64,000 nucleotides of DNA. It comes from JAODBJ01 sp963782465 (lineage in GTDB: Bacteria > Actinomycetota > Acidimicrobiia > IMCC26256 > PALSA-610). The notes under the pieces were generated by a model, which did not search any database, had not been told where the DNA came from, and saw nothing but the letters and a program-made list of their open reading frames with translations. This document shows, piece after piece, positions 51,098 to 60,452 of the stretch; position 1 is the first letter of the stretch, and each line of letters starts with the position of its first letter. The stretch is taken from NCBI GenBank assembly GCA_963782465.1, contig CAWAJR010000006.1, positions 496,001 through 560,000 of the forward strand, read 5' to 3'. A program made the position numbers and the translations under genes.

Positions 51098-54000
51098 TCA
51101 TACGTTGTCGAGTTCGAGGTCGCGAATCCGTTGGCTCACGACGCGGCTCGAGCCCCCCGGCGGCATCGAAACGCCGTAGAGGACGTCGGCGGCCTCCATC
51201 GTGCGCTTCTGGTGTGACACGACCAGCAGCTGCGCCTCGCCCCTGAACTCGTGGAGCAGGTCGAGGAAGCGGTGCAGGTTCACGTCGTCGAGGGCCGCCT
51301 CGACCTCGTCCATGAGGTAGAAGGGCGACGGCCGGGCACGGAAGACCGAGAACAGGTACGCCAGCGCGGTGAGCGACCGCTCGCCGCCCGACAGCAGCGA
51401 CAGCCGCCGGACCGTCTTGCCCGAAGGGCGTGCCTCGATCTCGATACCGGTTTCGAGCAGGTTGTCGGGGTCGGTGAGCACCAGCCGGCCCGCGCCGCCC
51501 GGGAACAGGGTGGCGAACAGCGACTCGAAGTTGGCCGACACGTCGCGGAACGCCGCGTCGAAGACGCTGATGATCTCCGCATCGACCGCCTTGATCACCC
51601 GGGTCAGTTCCCGGCGGGTGTTCTTCACGTCTTCGAGCTGGTTGGTGACGAACTCGTGGCGTTCGAGCAACGCTTCGTACTCGCTGAGCGCGAGCGGGTT
51701 CACCGGGCCCATCAACCGGAGCTCACGTTCGAGTTCGCGGGCCCGCCCGGCGAGGGTGACGCCCTCGCCGACCTCGGGTGCCGGTGCCGCGATCGCCGCG
51801 TCGGGTTCGCAGTCGAAGTCGCGCCGGACGGTCTCGGTGGCGGTCTCGATGCGCAACCGCAATTCGGCTTCTTCGATTTCGAGGCGGGAGATGTGTTCAC
51901 GCACTTCGGTGAGCGAACGTTCGGCGGTGGAACGCTCCTTGCGCAACGCGTCGAGCGTTCGGCCGGCTTCGCGAGCGGCTTCCGACTGTTCACGGCGCCG
52001 CTGCCGGAGCCGTTCGGCCAGGGCGTCGACCTCACCGGCCCGGGAGCGCAGGCGCGTCTCCAGCTCCGCAACGACGGCTTGGCGGCCCTCGAGCGACGCC
52101 CGGCGCCGGCGCGCGGCCGCTTCCTCGTCGGGACGGGCAGCCAGGCGGGCCTCGACGTCGGCCAACCGGCGACCGAGGAACGTTCGGCGCTCGTCGATGG
52201 CTGCGCCTCGCACTTCGAAGTCGCGCCGCAGGCGCGTCGCACCGGCGGTCAGCCGCTCCAACTCCGCCCGCTGCGCGCGCCGAGCGTCGGCGGCGGCCTG
52301 CTCGTTGCGCCGCGCCTCCTCGAACGCGCGCGTGGCACGCGCCGCGCCGGCGTCGGCTTCGGCGCAGCGAACCCGTGCCCGTTCCAGGGCGGCCGGATGG
52401 GCTTCCAACTCCTCGGTGAGTTCGGCGACGCGACGTTCGAGCAGCGCGCGCCGTTCGACGAGCGTCGCCTCCCGTACTTCGAGTTCGCGGCGGGCTTCGG
52501 CCGCGGCCGACTCGGCACGGTCGAGTTCGGCGCGACGGGCGCGGGACCGCTCGCTCGCGACCAGTTCCGCCCGCCGGGCCGCGGCCAACTCCAACCGTGC
52601 CGCGTCGACGCGTTCGGCCGCGTCGCGGGCCGCAGCACGGGCAACAGCCGCCTGCTGCTCGGCTTCCTCCACCGCGGCGGGTGTGATCGCGGGTGCGCTC
52701 GGCGGCCCGGTACGCCAGGGCATCACGCCGCCGAAACGGTCTCCGTCAGGAGTGACGACGACGAGTTCGGGATGCGACGACACGATGTCGAGCGCGCGCT
52801 CCCAGCCGGGGGCGAGCACCGTCCGGCCGAGCAGGCGCGTGAGCAGAACTTCGTGCTCGGGTGCGGGTGCCTGCACACATTCGAGCAACGAACGGCTGCC
52901 GTCGGGGACCTCCGCAACCGCACCGCCCGCACCACTCGCGACGAGCAGCAACGCTTGGACGTCGCCTTGTTTCGCGCGTTCGACGGCGTGGCGAACCGCG
53001 GTGCCGCCCTGCACCACGATCGCGTCGAGCGCCTCACCGAGCGCCGCCGCAACCGCCAGTTCGGTACCGGTTTCGATCGCGAGATGGTCGACGAGCGGCC
53101 CGGCGACCCCGGCGATGTCGGACAGCGCCTCCGCGTTCACCCCCGCCCGTGCCGACTCGAGCGCGAGGGTCAGCGTTTCGGCCCGCGCCTGGCACCGCGA
53201 CGCCTCGGCTTCGTAGCCGAGCCGCTCGGTCTCCGTCGTGTGGACCGCGTCCTCGGCGGCCTGGCGCGCCCGCGCTTCGGGCCGGAGGTCGGCCGCGACG
53301 GCATCGTGCGCGTCGATCTCGCCGCGCAGGACGGCGGCGCGGTTCGCGAGTTCCGTGGCTTCGGCCCGCGCGGGTTCGAACGCCGACATGGCCTCGACCA
53401 CGCTCGCGAGTTCACCGCGGACCGACTCGACCGCGCCGGCCAGTTCACGGCCATTGGCTTCGAGTGCCTCGAGGGCACGGGCGGCATCGCGTTGTTCCGC
53501 GCTCGCGACCCGGGCTTCACTCTCGACGTCGGGTCGTGACTGCACCTGCGCGGCGCCGGCCGCCGCGTCGATCTCGGCCCGGAACTGCGCGACGCGCGCT
53601 TCGGCGGCTTCCAGCTCGGCGCGCGACGGCGCGAGCGAGTCGAAGTCGGCGTCGACGGCTGCGAGTTCTTCGCGCAACGCGGCCGCGTCGGCGACCAGCG
53701 TCTCGACCACACCCTCGTCGGCGACGGCCGCGAGTTCGCGCTCGAATTCACGCTGGCGCGCGGCGACCAACGCAACCAACCCGCGAGCCCGCTCGCGCAA
53801 CGCCTCGGTACGAGCGAGCACGTCGGCGACGTCGTCGTCGCCGGGGAGCGCGAGCGCGTGCTCCGCGTCGAGCACCGACGAGTCGAGCGCGCGCAGCCGT
53901 ACACGGACATCCTGTTCCTGGGTGGCGAGCTCCGCCCGCGACGCGCGGCGTCGTGCCTGGCGGGCCTGCAACTGTTCGATCTCGCGGCCGGCGAGGTGGA

Positions 54001-54679
54001 GCCGCAACGCGGAGAGTTCGTTGACCAGACCGTCGTGGCGGCGCGCGGCGTCAGCCTGACGTTCGAGCGGTCGGAGCTGGCGGCGCACTTCGCGCAGCAG
54101 ATCGGTGAGGCGCAGCAAGTTGCCTTCGGTCGCGTCGAGACGGCGCTGCGCACGCTCGCGACGCTTGCGGTACTTGAGCACACCAGCCGCTTCTTCGATG
54201 ACCGCGCGACGGTCTTCGGAACGGGCGTTGAGCACCGCATCGAGTTGGCCCTGCCCGACGATCACGTGCTGCTGGCGCCCGATGCCCGAGTCGGAGAGCA
54301 ACTCCTGCACATCGAGGAGGCGGCAGGGGACGCCGTTGATCTGGTACTCGGACTCCCCCGTCCGGAACAACGTGCGCGTGACGGTGACTTCGGAGAACTC
54401 GATCGGCAGCAGGCCGGCCCCGTTGTCGATCGTCAGCGCGACCTCGGCCCGGCCGAGGGCGGGACGGTCGGAGGTACCCGCGAAGATGACGTCGTCCATC
54501 TTCCCGCCACGAAGGGCGCGCGCGCCCTGGGCTCCGAGCACCCAGGCGACCGCGTCGACCAGGTTCGACTTTCCCGAGCCATTCGGCCCGACGACCACGG
54601 TCACACCCGGCTCGAATTCGAGCGTCGTCTTGTCGGCGAACGACTTGAAGCCACGCAGGGTCAACGACTTCAGGAACAT
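51098..54679 (-). CDS. smc: Chromosome segregation protein SMC
   Basis: The 1193-residue protein has Walker A GPNGSGKSN at 31-39, a long coiled coil with a globular hinge at about 500-650 (GVAGPLVDHLAIETGTELAVA), the return coil, the signature LSGGERSLTALAYL and Walker B FYLMDEVEAALDD near the end. It condenses and organises the chromosome. The 3.6-kb frame is unbroken, in contrast to its neighbours. ATG 54679 has GGAGAGGGG upstream. No scpA/scpB is in the window. Confidence 0.98.
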   Translation of the reverse strand: MFLKSLTLRGFKSFADKTTLEFEPGVTVVVGPNGSGKSNLVDAVAWVLGAQGARALRGGKMDDVIFAGTSDRPALGRAEVALTIDNGAGLLPIEFSEVTVTRTLFRTGESEYQINGVPCRLLDVQELLSDSGIGRQQHVIVGQGQLDAVLNARSEDRRAVIEEAAGVLKYRKRRERAQRRLDATEGNLLRLTDLLREVRRQLRPLERQADAARRHDGLVNELSALRLHLAGREIEQLQARQARRRASRAELATQEQDVRVRLRALDSSVLDAEHALALPGDDDVADVLARTEALRERARGLVALVAARQREFERELAAVADEGVVETLVADAAALREELAAVDADFDSLAPSRAELEAAEARVAQFRAEIDAAAGAAQVQSRPDVESEARVASAEQRDAARALEALEANGRELAGAVESVRGELASVVEAMSAFEPARAEATELANRAAVLRGEIDAHDAVAADLRPEARARQAAEDAVHTTETERLGYEAEASRCQARAETLTLALESARAGVNAEALSDIAGVAGPLVDHLAIETGTELAVAAALGEALDAIVVQGGTAVRHAVERAKQGDVQALLLVASGAGGAVAEVPDGSRSLLECVQAPAPEHEVLLTRLLGRTVLAPGWERALDIVSSHPELVVVTPDGDRFGGVMPWRTGPPSAPAITPAAVEEAEQQAAVARAAARDAAERVDAARLELAAARRAELVASERSRARRAELDRAESAAAEARRELEVREATLVERRALLERRVAELTEELEAHPAALERARVRCAEADAGAARATRAFEEARRNEQAAADARRAQRAELERLTAGATRLRRDFEVRGAAIDERRTFLGRRLADVEARLAARPDEEAAARRRRASLEGRQAVVAELETRLRSRAGEVDALAERLRQRRREQSEAAREAGRTLDALRKERSTAERSLTEVREHISRLEIEEAELRLRIETATETVRRDFDCEPDAAIAAPAPEVGEGVTLAGRARELERELRLMGPVNPLALSEYEALLERHEFVTNQLEDVKNTRRELTRVIKAVDAEIISVFDAAFRDVSANFESLFATLFPGGAGRLVLTDPDNLLETGIEIEARPSGKTVRRLSLLSGGERSLTALAYLFSVFRARPSPFYLMDEVEAALDDVNLHRFLDLLHEFRGEAQLLVVSHQKRTMEAADVLYGVSMPPGGSSRVVSQRIRDLELDNV

Positions 54680-54741
54680 GGGCCCCTCTCCGGGGTCGAT
54701 CGTAGGGGGCCGGGCGCGGCGAAACGGGGATCGCCACCCGA

Positions 54742-55023
54742 CTAGTGAATCCGGAACCCGGCTTCGCCGATGGGCTCCTCCCGGTCGACCAGGACGTCGA
54801 CGACGCGCGCCCGCGGTGGACCGTGGCGGCACCACTCGACCATCCGTTCGACCGCGGCCGGCGGGCCCTCGAACACGGCTTCGACGGACCGGTCCATGCG
54901 GTTGCGCACCCAGCCGTCGACGTGCTCCGCCTTCGCCGCCTCCCGGCACCCGTCGCGGAAGAACACGCCCTGCACCCGTCCCGTCACGATCACGTGTGCC
55001 CGGGCGCGCGCTAGATCTGGCAT
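54742..55023 (-). CDS. acyP: Acylphosphatase
   Basis: The protein of 93 residues has the acylphosphatase motifs VIVTGRVQGVFFRDGCREAA (with the active Arg) and GWVRNRMDRSVEAVFEG (with the active Asn). It hydrolyses acyl phosphates. ATG 55023 overlaps the end of mutM by 13 bases and is the best start. The mutM-acyP-smc order is conserved in many actinobacteria. Confidence 0.92.
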   Translation of the reverse strand: MPDLARARAHVIVTGRVQGVFFRDGCREAAKAEHVDGWVRNRMDRSVEAVFEGPPAAVERMVEWCRHGPPRARVVDVLVDREEPIGEAGFRIH

Positions 55024-55850
55024 GCCTCGCAGAAGAAGGTCGAGCGGTTGCTGTAGCGGGCGCGAACGAGCGGCCGGTAACAGCGCGGGCACGACTGGCC
55101 TTCGCGGTCGTAGACCTGATGGTGGTGCTGGTACCCGCCTGGTTTTCCGAACAGGTCGACGTACTGCTCGTCGGCGAGCGACGAACCCCGGTATTTCACC
55201 GCGTCGTTGAGGGTTTCGATGATCGCCCGGGACAGGCGGCGCACCTCTTCGGCCGCCAACGAGTCGGCGGTGCGGTCCCACCGCAACCCGGCGGCGAAGA
55301 GGATCTCGTCGCTGTAGATGTTGCCGATCCCGGCGACGAACTTCTGGTCCATCAGCAGGGTCTTCAACTTCACGTGACGGGTCGTGATCAGTCGCCCGAA
55401 CGACTCCCACGACATCGCCTGTTCGAGCGGGTCGACGCCGAGATGGGCGAGTTCGCTGATCTCGTCCTCGATCTCGAGGTACGGCGTCACGAACATCTCA
55501 CCGAAGGTGCGGGGATCGACGAAGCGCAGCTGGCTGTTGTCGCTGAAGGTGATCACGACATGGGTGTGCTTGGGGAGCGCGACCTTCTTGCTCTTCGCCC
55601 GCAGGAGTTGGCCCGACATCCCGAGGTGGGCGATCAGCGCGGTGCCACCGTCGAGCCGCATGACGAGGTACTTGCCGCGCCGGGTGGCGGACTTGATCGT
55701 GTGACCTTCGAGCGCGCCGATGAACGCCTGCTTGTTCTTGTGACGGCGGATCGAACGCAGGCCGCTCGCGTCGACGGTCTTGATCTTCTTCCCGGCGACC
55801 TCCCGGTCGAGGTCTCGGCGGATCACCTCCACCTCAGGAAGTTCCGGCAT
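55011..55850 (-). CDS. mutM: Formamidopyrimidine-DNA glycosylase (Fpg/MutM)
   Basis: The 279-residue protein starts MPELPEVEVIRRDL, so the catalytic Pro2 and Glu3 follow the initiator. It has HLGMSGQLL, DPRTFGEMF and VAGIGNIYSDEILF. The C-terminal zinc finger has the CPRC and CEAC pairs. It removes 8-oxoguanine and formamidopyrimidines. It overlaps rnc by 17 bases. Confidence 0.96.
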   Translation of the reverse strand: MPELPEVEVIRRDLDREVAGKKIKTVDASGLRSIRRHKNKQAFIGALEGHTIKSATRRGKYLVMRLDGGTALIAHLGMSGQLLRAKSKKVALPKHTHVVITFSDNSQLRFVDPRTFGEMFVTPYLEIEDEISELAHLGVDPLEQAMSWESFGRLITTRHVKLKTLLMDQKFVAGIGNIYSDEILFAAGLRWDRTADSLAAEEVRRLSRAIIETLNDAVKYRGSSLADEQYVDLFGKPGGYQHHHQVYDREGQSCPRCYRPLVRARYSNRSTFFCEACQI

Positions 55851-56568
55851 CGGTGCCTTCCTGCAGATGGCTGAACGCCACCCACGCGGCCGCTTGCTCG
55901 GCCTGTTTCTTCGAGCGCCCTTCGCCTTCGCCGAAGGGTTCGTCGTGCACGAGCACGGTCGCGAAGAAGTGTTTCGCGTGGTCGGCGCCTTCCGACCGGA
56001 CGAGGTACCGCGGCCGGCCGAGGGAACGCTGCGCGGTGAGTTCCTGCAAACGGGTCTTGTAGTCGCGGCCGCCCGGCCCCGCGGCCGCTTCCGCGATGCG
56101 GTCACCGAAACGGTTGAGCACGAAATCGCGGGCGGTGCCGAACCCGCCGTCGAGGAACACGGCGGCGATCAAGGCTTCCAGCGCGTCGGCGAGGATCGAC
56201 TGCTTCCCGCGCCCGCCGGCGCCGTCTTCGCCCTTCCCGAGCAAGAGCGACTCACCGAGGGTGAGTTCCGCCGCGACCTCGGCGAGCACGCGCGCGTTCA
56301 CGACGCCGGCACGCACTTCCGACAGTTGCCCTTCGGGGAGGTGGGGGAAGTGCTCGAACACGTAGTGCGAGACCACGAGGCCGAGGACCGAATCACCGAG
56401 GAACTCGAGCCGCTCGTTCGAGTCGGGGTCGCCATTCTCCGCGCACCACGAGCGGTGAGCCAACGCTCGCAGCAAGGTTTCGCGGTCGTTGAAGTGATGG
56501 CCGACTTCTTCTTCGAGGGCGAGCACCGCCTTCGGGTTCAAGCCGTTGCGCGCGTGCGTGTCGGTCAT
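55834..56568 (-). CDS. rnc: Ribonuclease III
   Basis: The protein of 244 residues has the RNase III signature ERLEFLGDSVLGLVVSHYVF, LADALEALIAAVFLDGG (second catalytic strand) and a C-terminal double-stranded RNA-binding domain (DYKTRLQELTAQ ... SKKQAEQAAAWVAF). It processes rRNA and other dsRNA. ATG 56568 overlaps the stop of the acyl-carrier gene as ATGA. Confidence 0.97.
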   Translation of the reverse strand: MTDTHARNGLNPKAVLALEEEVGHHFNDRETLLRALAHRSWCAENGDPDSNERLEFLGDSVLGLVVSHYVFEHFPHLPEGQLSEVRAGVVNARVLAEVAAELTLGESLLLGKGEDGAGGRGKQSILADALEALIAAVFLDGGFGTARDFVLNRFGDRIAEAAAGPGGRDYKTRLQELTAQRSLGRPRYLVRSEGADHAKHFFATVLVHDEPFGEGEGRSKKQAEQAAAWVAFSHLQEGTDAGTS

Positions 56569-56870
56569 CCGCTCTGCCTCACGGAAAGTCGAGCGCACAC
56601 ACACTCCACCGCGTCGCGCACGGTCGCGAGATCGGCGAGATCGTCGTCGTCGATGTGTAGCCCCACGTTCCGCTCCCCGATCTCCATCTCGACCGCTTCG
56701 ATGAGGTCGATCAACGCGTAGTCGTCGACGTCGAGGTCTTCGCGAAGGCGGGCGTCGAGCACGACGACGTCTTCGTCGACGTCGAGCACTTCGGCCAGCC
56801 GTTCGCGCACGATGCCCACGATGTCGTCGTGGGACAGCGGTTGACGGTGGCTGTGCGTTTCAGCCGGCAT
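56565..56870 (-). CDS. Acyl carrier protein-like, without the phosphopantetheine serine
   Basis: The acidic 101-residue protein has the ACP helix pattern (DDIVGIVRERLAEVLDVD, then LDVDDYALIDLIEAVEMEIGERN, then VRDAVECV) and lies between plsX and rnc, the usual place for acpP. But the carrier motif DSL is replaced by Asp-Asp-Tyr (about residues 49-51): codons GAC GAC TAC, with no Ser within five residues. It therefore cannot be loaded with 4'-phosphopantetheine at the usual site. It may be a regulatory or structural ACP paralogue. The true ACP would then be elsewhere. Confidence 0.8.
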   Translation of the reverse strand: MPAETHSHRQPLSHDDIVGIVRERLAEVLDVDEDVVVLDARLREDLDVDDYALIDLIEAVEMEIGERNVGLHIDDDDLADLATVRDAVECVCARLSVRQSG

Positions 56871-57876
56871 GCAGCGTCTCGCTTTCAGCGATCGCGGCGG
56901 TCAGACGCCCGACCACATCGGCCGCGACGCTGTCGCGGGCGACTCGCACCGCGTTCACGATCGCGGCCGCCGACGACGAACCGTGCGAGATGATGCAGAC
57001 GCCCTTCACGCCGAGGAGCAGCGCGCCGCCCGTGTTGTCGGGCAACAGGTCGGAGGCCGCTTCCAGCATCCGCAGCTTGAGGCGATCGGCCATTTCGCCC
57101 CACTCGGGCTCGTCGAGCACCGAGAAGACCAGCCCGGCCAGCCCGAGCATCGCGCCCTCGATCGTCTTCAACGCGACGTTGCCGGTGAAGCCGTCGGTCA
57201 CGATCACGTCGACCGACGGTCGGGCGAGATCGCCGCCTTCGACGTTGCCGGTGAAGCCTTTGACGCCGGCCAGCAGGCCGAAGGCTTCCTTGCGCAGGCG
57301 ATCGCCCTTGCCGGCTTCCTCGCCGTTGGAAAGCAAGCCGATGCTGGGATCGTCGACGCCGAGCCGGACGCGTGCGTACTCACGTGCGAGCAGCGCCCAC
57401 TGCACCAGCCACACTGCTTCGGGGTCGACGGTCGCGCCCGCATCGACGAGCAGTTGCCGGCGGTTCACCCCCGGCACCGGGAGCGGCACCGCGATCGCGG
57501 GGCGAGCGACGCCTGAGATCCGGCCGAAGCGCAGCAACGCCGCCGCCATCGTCGCGCCGGTATTGCCGGCCCCGACCATTGCCGACGCCTTGCCGTCGCG
57601 TACGGCTTCGGCCGCTCGCACGATCGACGAGTCGCGCTTGGACCGAACCGCCGACGCGGGTTCGTCGTGCATCGCGATGACTTCCGATGCGCCGAGGACC
57701 GAGATGCCCGCTGCATCGTCAGGGAGCAGCGGTTCGATGTCGCTCGGCCGCCCCACGAGGAGAACGTCGACGTCGAGTTCGTGCACCGCGCGTACCGCAC
57801 CGGCAACGATCTCCTGTGGCGCGCGGTCGCCACCCATCGCGTCCAGCGCGATCACTGGCCGAGCGGGAGGCTCCAT
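56860..57876 (-). CDS. plsX: Phosphate acyltransferase PlsX
   Basis: The 338-residue protein has VIALDAMGGDRAPQEIVAGA, VGAGNTGATMAAAL, VDAGATVDPEAVWLVQWA, GLLSNGEEAGKG, TDGFTGNVALK and HGSSSAAAIVNA. This is the full PlsX signature. It makes acyl-phosphate from acyl-ACP, feeding PlsY. ATG 57876 is used; the frame extends upstream without similarity. It overlaps the ACP-like gene by 11 bases. Confidence 0.97.
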   Translation of the reverse strand: MEPPARPVIALDAMGGDRAPQEIVAGAVRAVHELDVDVLLVGRPSDIEPLLPDDAAGISVLGASEVIAMHDEPASAVRSKRDSSIVRAAEAVRDGKASAMVGAGNTGATMAAALLRFGRISGVARPAIAVPLPVPGVNRRQLLVDAGATVDPEAVWLVQWALLAREYARVRLGVDDPSIGLLSNGEEAGKGDRLRKEAFGLLAGVKGFTGNVEGGDLARPSVDVIVTDGFTGNVALKTIEGAMLGLAGLVFSVLDEPEWGEMADRLKLRMLEAASDLLPDNTGGALLLGVKGVCIISHGSSSAAAIVNAVRVARDSVAADVVGRLTAAIAESETLHAG

Positions 57877-57890
57877 CGCGCTGTGACCCT

Positions 57891-58070
57891 CTACTCGACC
57901 TCGATGACCTGGCGACCGCGGTACCAACCGCAGTTCCCGCACACGACGTGCGGCAACCGGGACGAACCGCAGTTCGGGCACAACGAATGCGGCGGCAACG
58001 CGAGCCGCATGTTCGCCGACTTACGCGCGCGCGTCGTCGAGCGGCTCGTTTTTCGCTTCGGGACGGCCAT
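57891..58070 (-). CDS. rpmF: 50S ribosomal protein L32
   Basis: The 59-residue protein is AVPKRKTSRSTTRARKS..., with the zinc ribbon CPNC ... CGNC near residues 40-53. The zinc-binding form (four Cys) is used here. ATG 58070 was preferred over the long upstream extension. It is the third gene of the DUF177-rpmF-plsX run. Confidence 0.97.
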   Translation of the reverse strand: MAVPKRKTSRSTTRARKSANMRLALPPHSLCPNCGSSRLPHVVCGNCGWYRGRQVIEVE

Positions 58071-58092
58071 TCGTTGTGCTCCTCTTCCAGTT

Positions 58093-58596
58093 TCAGAGTT
58101 CGAGAGACCGCAGCGCCTGCCACCGCGGGTCGGGCGTCTCGTCGGAACACTCGCACGTCGCGAGGTTGCGGTCTGTACCGCAGACGGGACAGAGGCCCAG
58201 GCAGTCGGGGTCGCAGAGTGGCGTATGGGGCAGTTCGAGCACCAGCGCGTCACGGACGAGCGGTTCGAGATCGAGCACTTCGGCGTCGAGCTTGTAGGTC
58301 TCGCCTTCGATCGGCTCGGCCTCGAACATCTCGTCGACGTGGACGGTGAGGGCGCCCTCGACCGGCTTCAGGCAGCGGCTGCACAGGCCGCGCCACACGG
58401 TGTCGACTTCACCCCGGGCGACAACGCCTTCCGAGATGCGTTCCAGGTGGAGGTGCACGTGGACGGGCTGGTCGACGGGCACTTCGACGCCATCGCTCGG
58501 GAAGTCGACGCCGGTCGCGGTCACGTCGACATCGCGCGCCGCGCCGGGGCGGCGCAGGTCGGCGACGCTCACCCTCAGGGCGTTGGCTTGGGACAT
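58093..58596 (-). CDS. DUF177/YceD family 23S rRNA accumulation protein
   Basis: The 167-residue protein has the YceD pattern: DFPSDGVEVPVDQPVHVHLHLERISEGVVARGEVDTVWRGLCSRCLKPVEG and a C-terminal cysteine group (CDPDCLGLCPVCG). Members aid 23S rRNA and L32-related assembly, and the gene precedes rpmF in most bacteria. ATG 58596 is used. The 5' gap to 58803 is the likely promoter. Confidence 0.92.
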   Translation of the reverse strand: MSQANALRVSVADLRRPGAARDVDVTATGVDFPSDGVEVPVDQPVHVHLHLERISEGVVARGEVDTVWRGLCSRCLKPVEGALTVHVDEMFEAEPIEGETYKLDAEVLDLEPLVRDALVLELPHTPLCDPDCLGLCPVCGTDRNLATCECSDETPDPRWQALRSLEL

Positions 58597-58803
58597 CGTG
58601 ACGGCCTTTCCGGCGCGGCATGCCGGGAGGTTCCCAACCGGCTCGCGTTCGAGACGGGTGCCGTCTGGTCGGGCTCGGCGCACCGAAGCGGCGCCGGGAC
58701 CGGCCAAACGGCGGCGAATCGACCCCCCAGAATAGCAGGACCAGGCCTTTTTCGGCCCCCCGGCCGCCGGGAACGGCCCCGGAAGGGCCTCGGCCCTGGC
58801 GGG
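58597..58803. promoter_or_regulatory. Promoter-bearing gap upstream of the DUF177-rpmF-plsX operon
   Basis: This 207-base minus-strand leader contains TATTCT (58729-58734 on the + strand as agaata), a plausible -10 about 130 bases from the DUF177 start. Just downstream of the DivIVA-like stop is a GGCC-GAAAAA-GGCC hairpin at about 58745-58758 that could help termination or processing of the upstream transcript. Both assignments rest on sequence look alone. Confidence 0.3.
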
Positions 58804-59367
58804 CTACTCGTCCTGGTCGAAAAACGCCGGGTTCACGCCGAGGTCGTCTTCCTCGCCCGGCGCCGGGCCGACGTGCACCTGGAGCCGCTCACGGCCCTTC
58901 TGGACCGTCTGCATGGTCCGGTCGAGGACGACTTCGAAGGCGGCCAGTTTCCGGTCGACGTAGTCCTCCGCTTCGTTGCGCATCTGCCCCGCTCGCCGTT
59001 CGGCCGCCTCGATGATCTCCTCGGAGCTGCGCCGCGCCTCGCGCACCACCTCGGTGCGTTCGACCATCCGCTCGGCCCGCACCCGAGCGGCTTCGATGAT
59101 GCGTTCGGCTTCCCGCCGCGCCCGTTCGATCACGTCGTCGCGCTCTTTGAGGAGCCAGCGGGCCTCCCGCAGCTCCTCCGGCAATCCCTCGATCGCGTCG
59201 GTGAGCAGATCACCGAACTCCTCGCGGTTGACCATCACCGACGCCGACAGTGGCATGGCACGCGCGTTCTCGAGGAGTTCCTGCAGGCGGTTCAGCAACG
59301 TGCGCGTGTCATGCGACGACGTCGGTGCCGCATCGCTCTGGTCGGTCATGATCTCACCGTCCGTCAC
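58804..59367 (-). CDS. DivIVA-like / coiled-coil protein
   Basis: The 187-residue protein has an N-terminal segment (LLNRLQELLENARAMPLSASVMVNREEFGDLL) and then a long charged coiled coil (residues about 70-150, e.g. EARWLLKERDDVIERARREAERIIEAARVRAERMVE). It resembles SepIVA/DivIVA-like and F0F1-b-type helices. In actinobacteria such genes sit next to coaD and may help polar growth or division. GTG 59367 overlaps the coaD TGA as GTGA. The C terminus is acidic. Confidence 0.75.
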   Translation of the reverse strand: MTDGEIMTDQSDAAPTSSHDTRTLLNRLQELLENARAMPLSASVMVNREEFGDLLTDAIEGLPEELREARWLLKERDDVIERARREAERIIEAARVRAERMVERTEVVREARRSSEEIIEAAERRAGQMRNEAEDYVDRKLAAFEVVLDRTMQTVQKGRERLQVHVGPAPGEEDDLGVNPAFFDQDE

Positions 59368-59855
59368 GGCGTTTCGCCGTTCGCGAAGCGTTCGGTCAGC
59401 CGGGCGAGCACGGTCTTCGGGACCATGCTCGACACGTCGCCACCGAAACGCGCGACTTCACGTACCAGGCTCGACGACAGGAACGCGTGCTTCGGGCTCG
59501 TCGGCAGGAAGAACGTGTCGATCCCCGAAAGGCGCTGGTTCATCTGCGCCATCTGCAACTCGTAGTCGAAGTCGGAGACGGCGCGCAGCCCCTTCACGAT
59601 CGCGTTCGCGCCGCGGTCGCGGGCGAAGTCGACCAGGAGGCCTTTGAAGAACTCGATCCGCACGTTGTCGAGATGCGCGACGACTTCGTGCAACATCTCC
59701 TGTCGCTCCTCGAGACTGAACAACGACTGGGACTTCTGCGGGTTGCGGATCACCGCCACGATCACCGCGTCGAAGTGGCGCGCGGCGCGCTCGATGATGT
59801 CGAGATGTCCGAAGGTGACCGGGTCGAAGGAGCCCGGGCAAAGGGCGGTGGACAA
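59364..59855 (-). CDS. coaD: Phosphopantetheine adenylyltransferase, TTG start
   Basis: The start is placed at TTG 59855: GGAGG lies eight bases upstream, and STALCPGSFDPVTFGHLDII then begins as in the family. The 163-residue protein has the T/HxGH-type PGSFDPVTFGH, NPQKSQSLFSLEER, VKGLRAVSDFDYELQMA and SSSLVREVA. It adenylates phosphopantetheine in CoA synthesis. The longer upstream frame overlaps rsmD and is not used. Confidence 0.95.
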   Translation of the reverse strand: MSTALCPGSFDPVTFGHLDIIERAARHFDAVIVAVIRNPQKSQSLFSLEERQEMLHEVVAHLDNVRIEFFKGLLVDFARDRGANAIVKGLRAVSDFDYELQMAQMNQRLSGIDTFFLPTSPKHAFLSSSLVREVARFGGDVSSMVPKTVLARLTERFANGETP

Positions 59856-59878
59856 CGAGAACGCCTCCGCAGGAGCGG

Positions 59879-60451
59879 TCAGGGTGACAGGAACGTGACG
59901 AGCGTATCTCCGAAGGTCCGCTCCCAGCAGATCTGTAGGGCGGGCGGAGGCTCGACCGCGACGCGGGACGCGCGCTCGACGACGACGGTCGCGCCGTCGG
60001 CGAGCCAAGCGCCGTTCCCGAGGGCTGCGAGTACCGCATCGAGTTCGCCGGCGCCGGCGTCGTAGGGCGGATCGCAGCACACGAGGTCGAACGGTGCCTC
60101 GCTGGGAACGTGCGCGAGGAACGTGCCGACGGGGCGCGCCTCGACCCGCGCTCGGTTCGCGAAGCCCAGCGTCTCGAGGTTCTGCGTGATCGCGTGCAGC
60201 GCCGAACGCGACGATTCCACGAGGACCGCACGGGCCGCGCCGCGCGACAACGCTTCGATGGCGAGCGCGCCGGTCCCCGAGTAGAGGTCGAGCACGTTCG
60301 CGTCGAGGATCGCATCACGCGCGTCGAGCGCCGAGAACATCGCCTCACGGACGCGTCCTTGGGTCGGGCGCACCTCAGTACCTGCCGGTGCGACGATGCG
60401 CCGGCCGCGCGCCGAACCCGCGATCACGCGCAACCCCGGGCCACGTGCCAT
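59879..60451 (-). CDS. rsmD: 16S rRNA (guanine966-N2)-methyltransferase RsmD
   Basis: The 190-residue protein has LRVIAGSARGRRIVAPAG, RPTQGRVREAMFSAL, VLDLYSGTGALAIEALSRGA (motif I) and CCDPPYD (motif IV, N2-G methyltransferase). It methylates G966 of 16S rRNA. ATG 60451 lies one base after the recG stop. The rsmD-coaD order is standard. Confidence 0.96.
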   Translation of the reverse strand: MARGPGLRVIAGSARGRRIVAPAGTEVRPTQGRVREAMFSALDARDAILDANVLDLYSGTGALAIEALSRGAARAVLVESSRSALHAITQNLETLGFANRARVEARPVGTFLAHVPSEAPFDLVCCDPPYDAGAGELDAVLAALGNGAWLADGATVVVERASRVAVEPPPALQICWERTFGDTLVTFLSP

Positions 60452-60452
60452 G

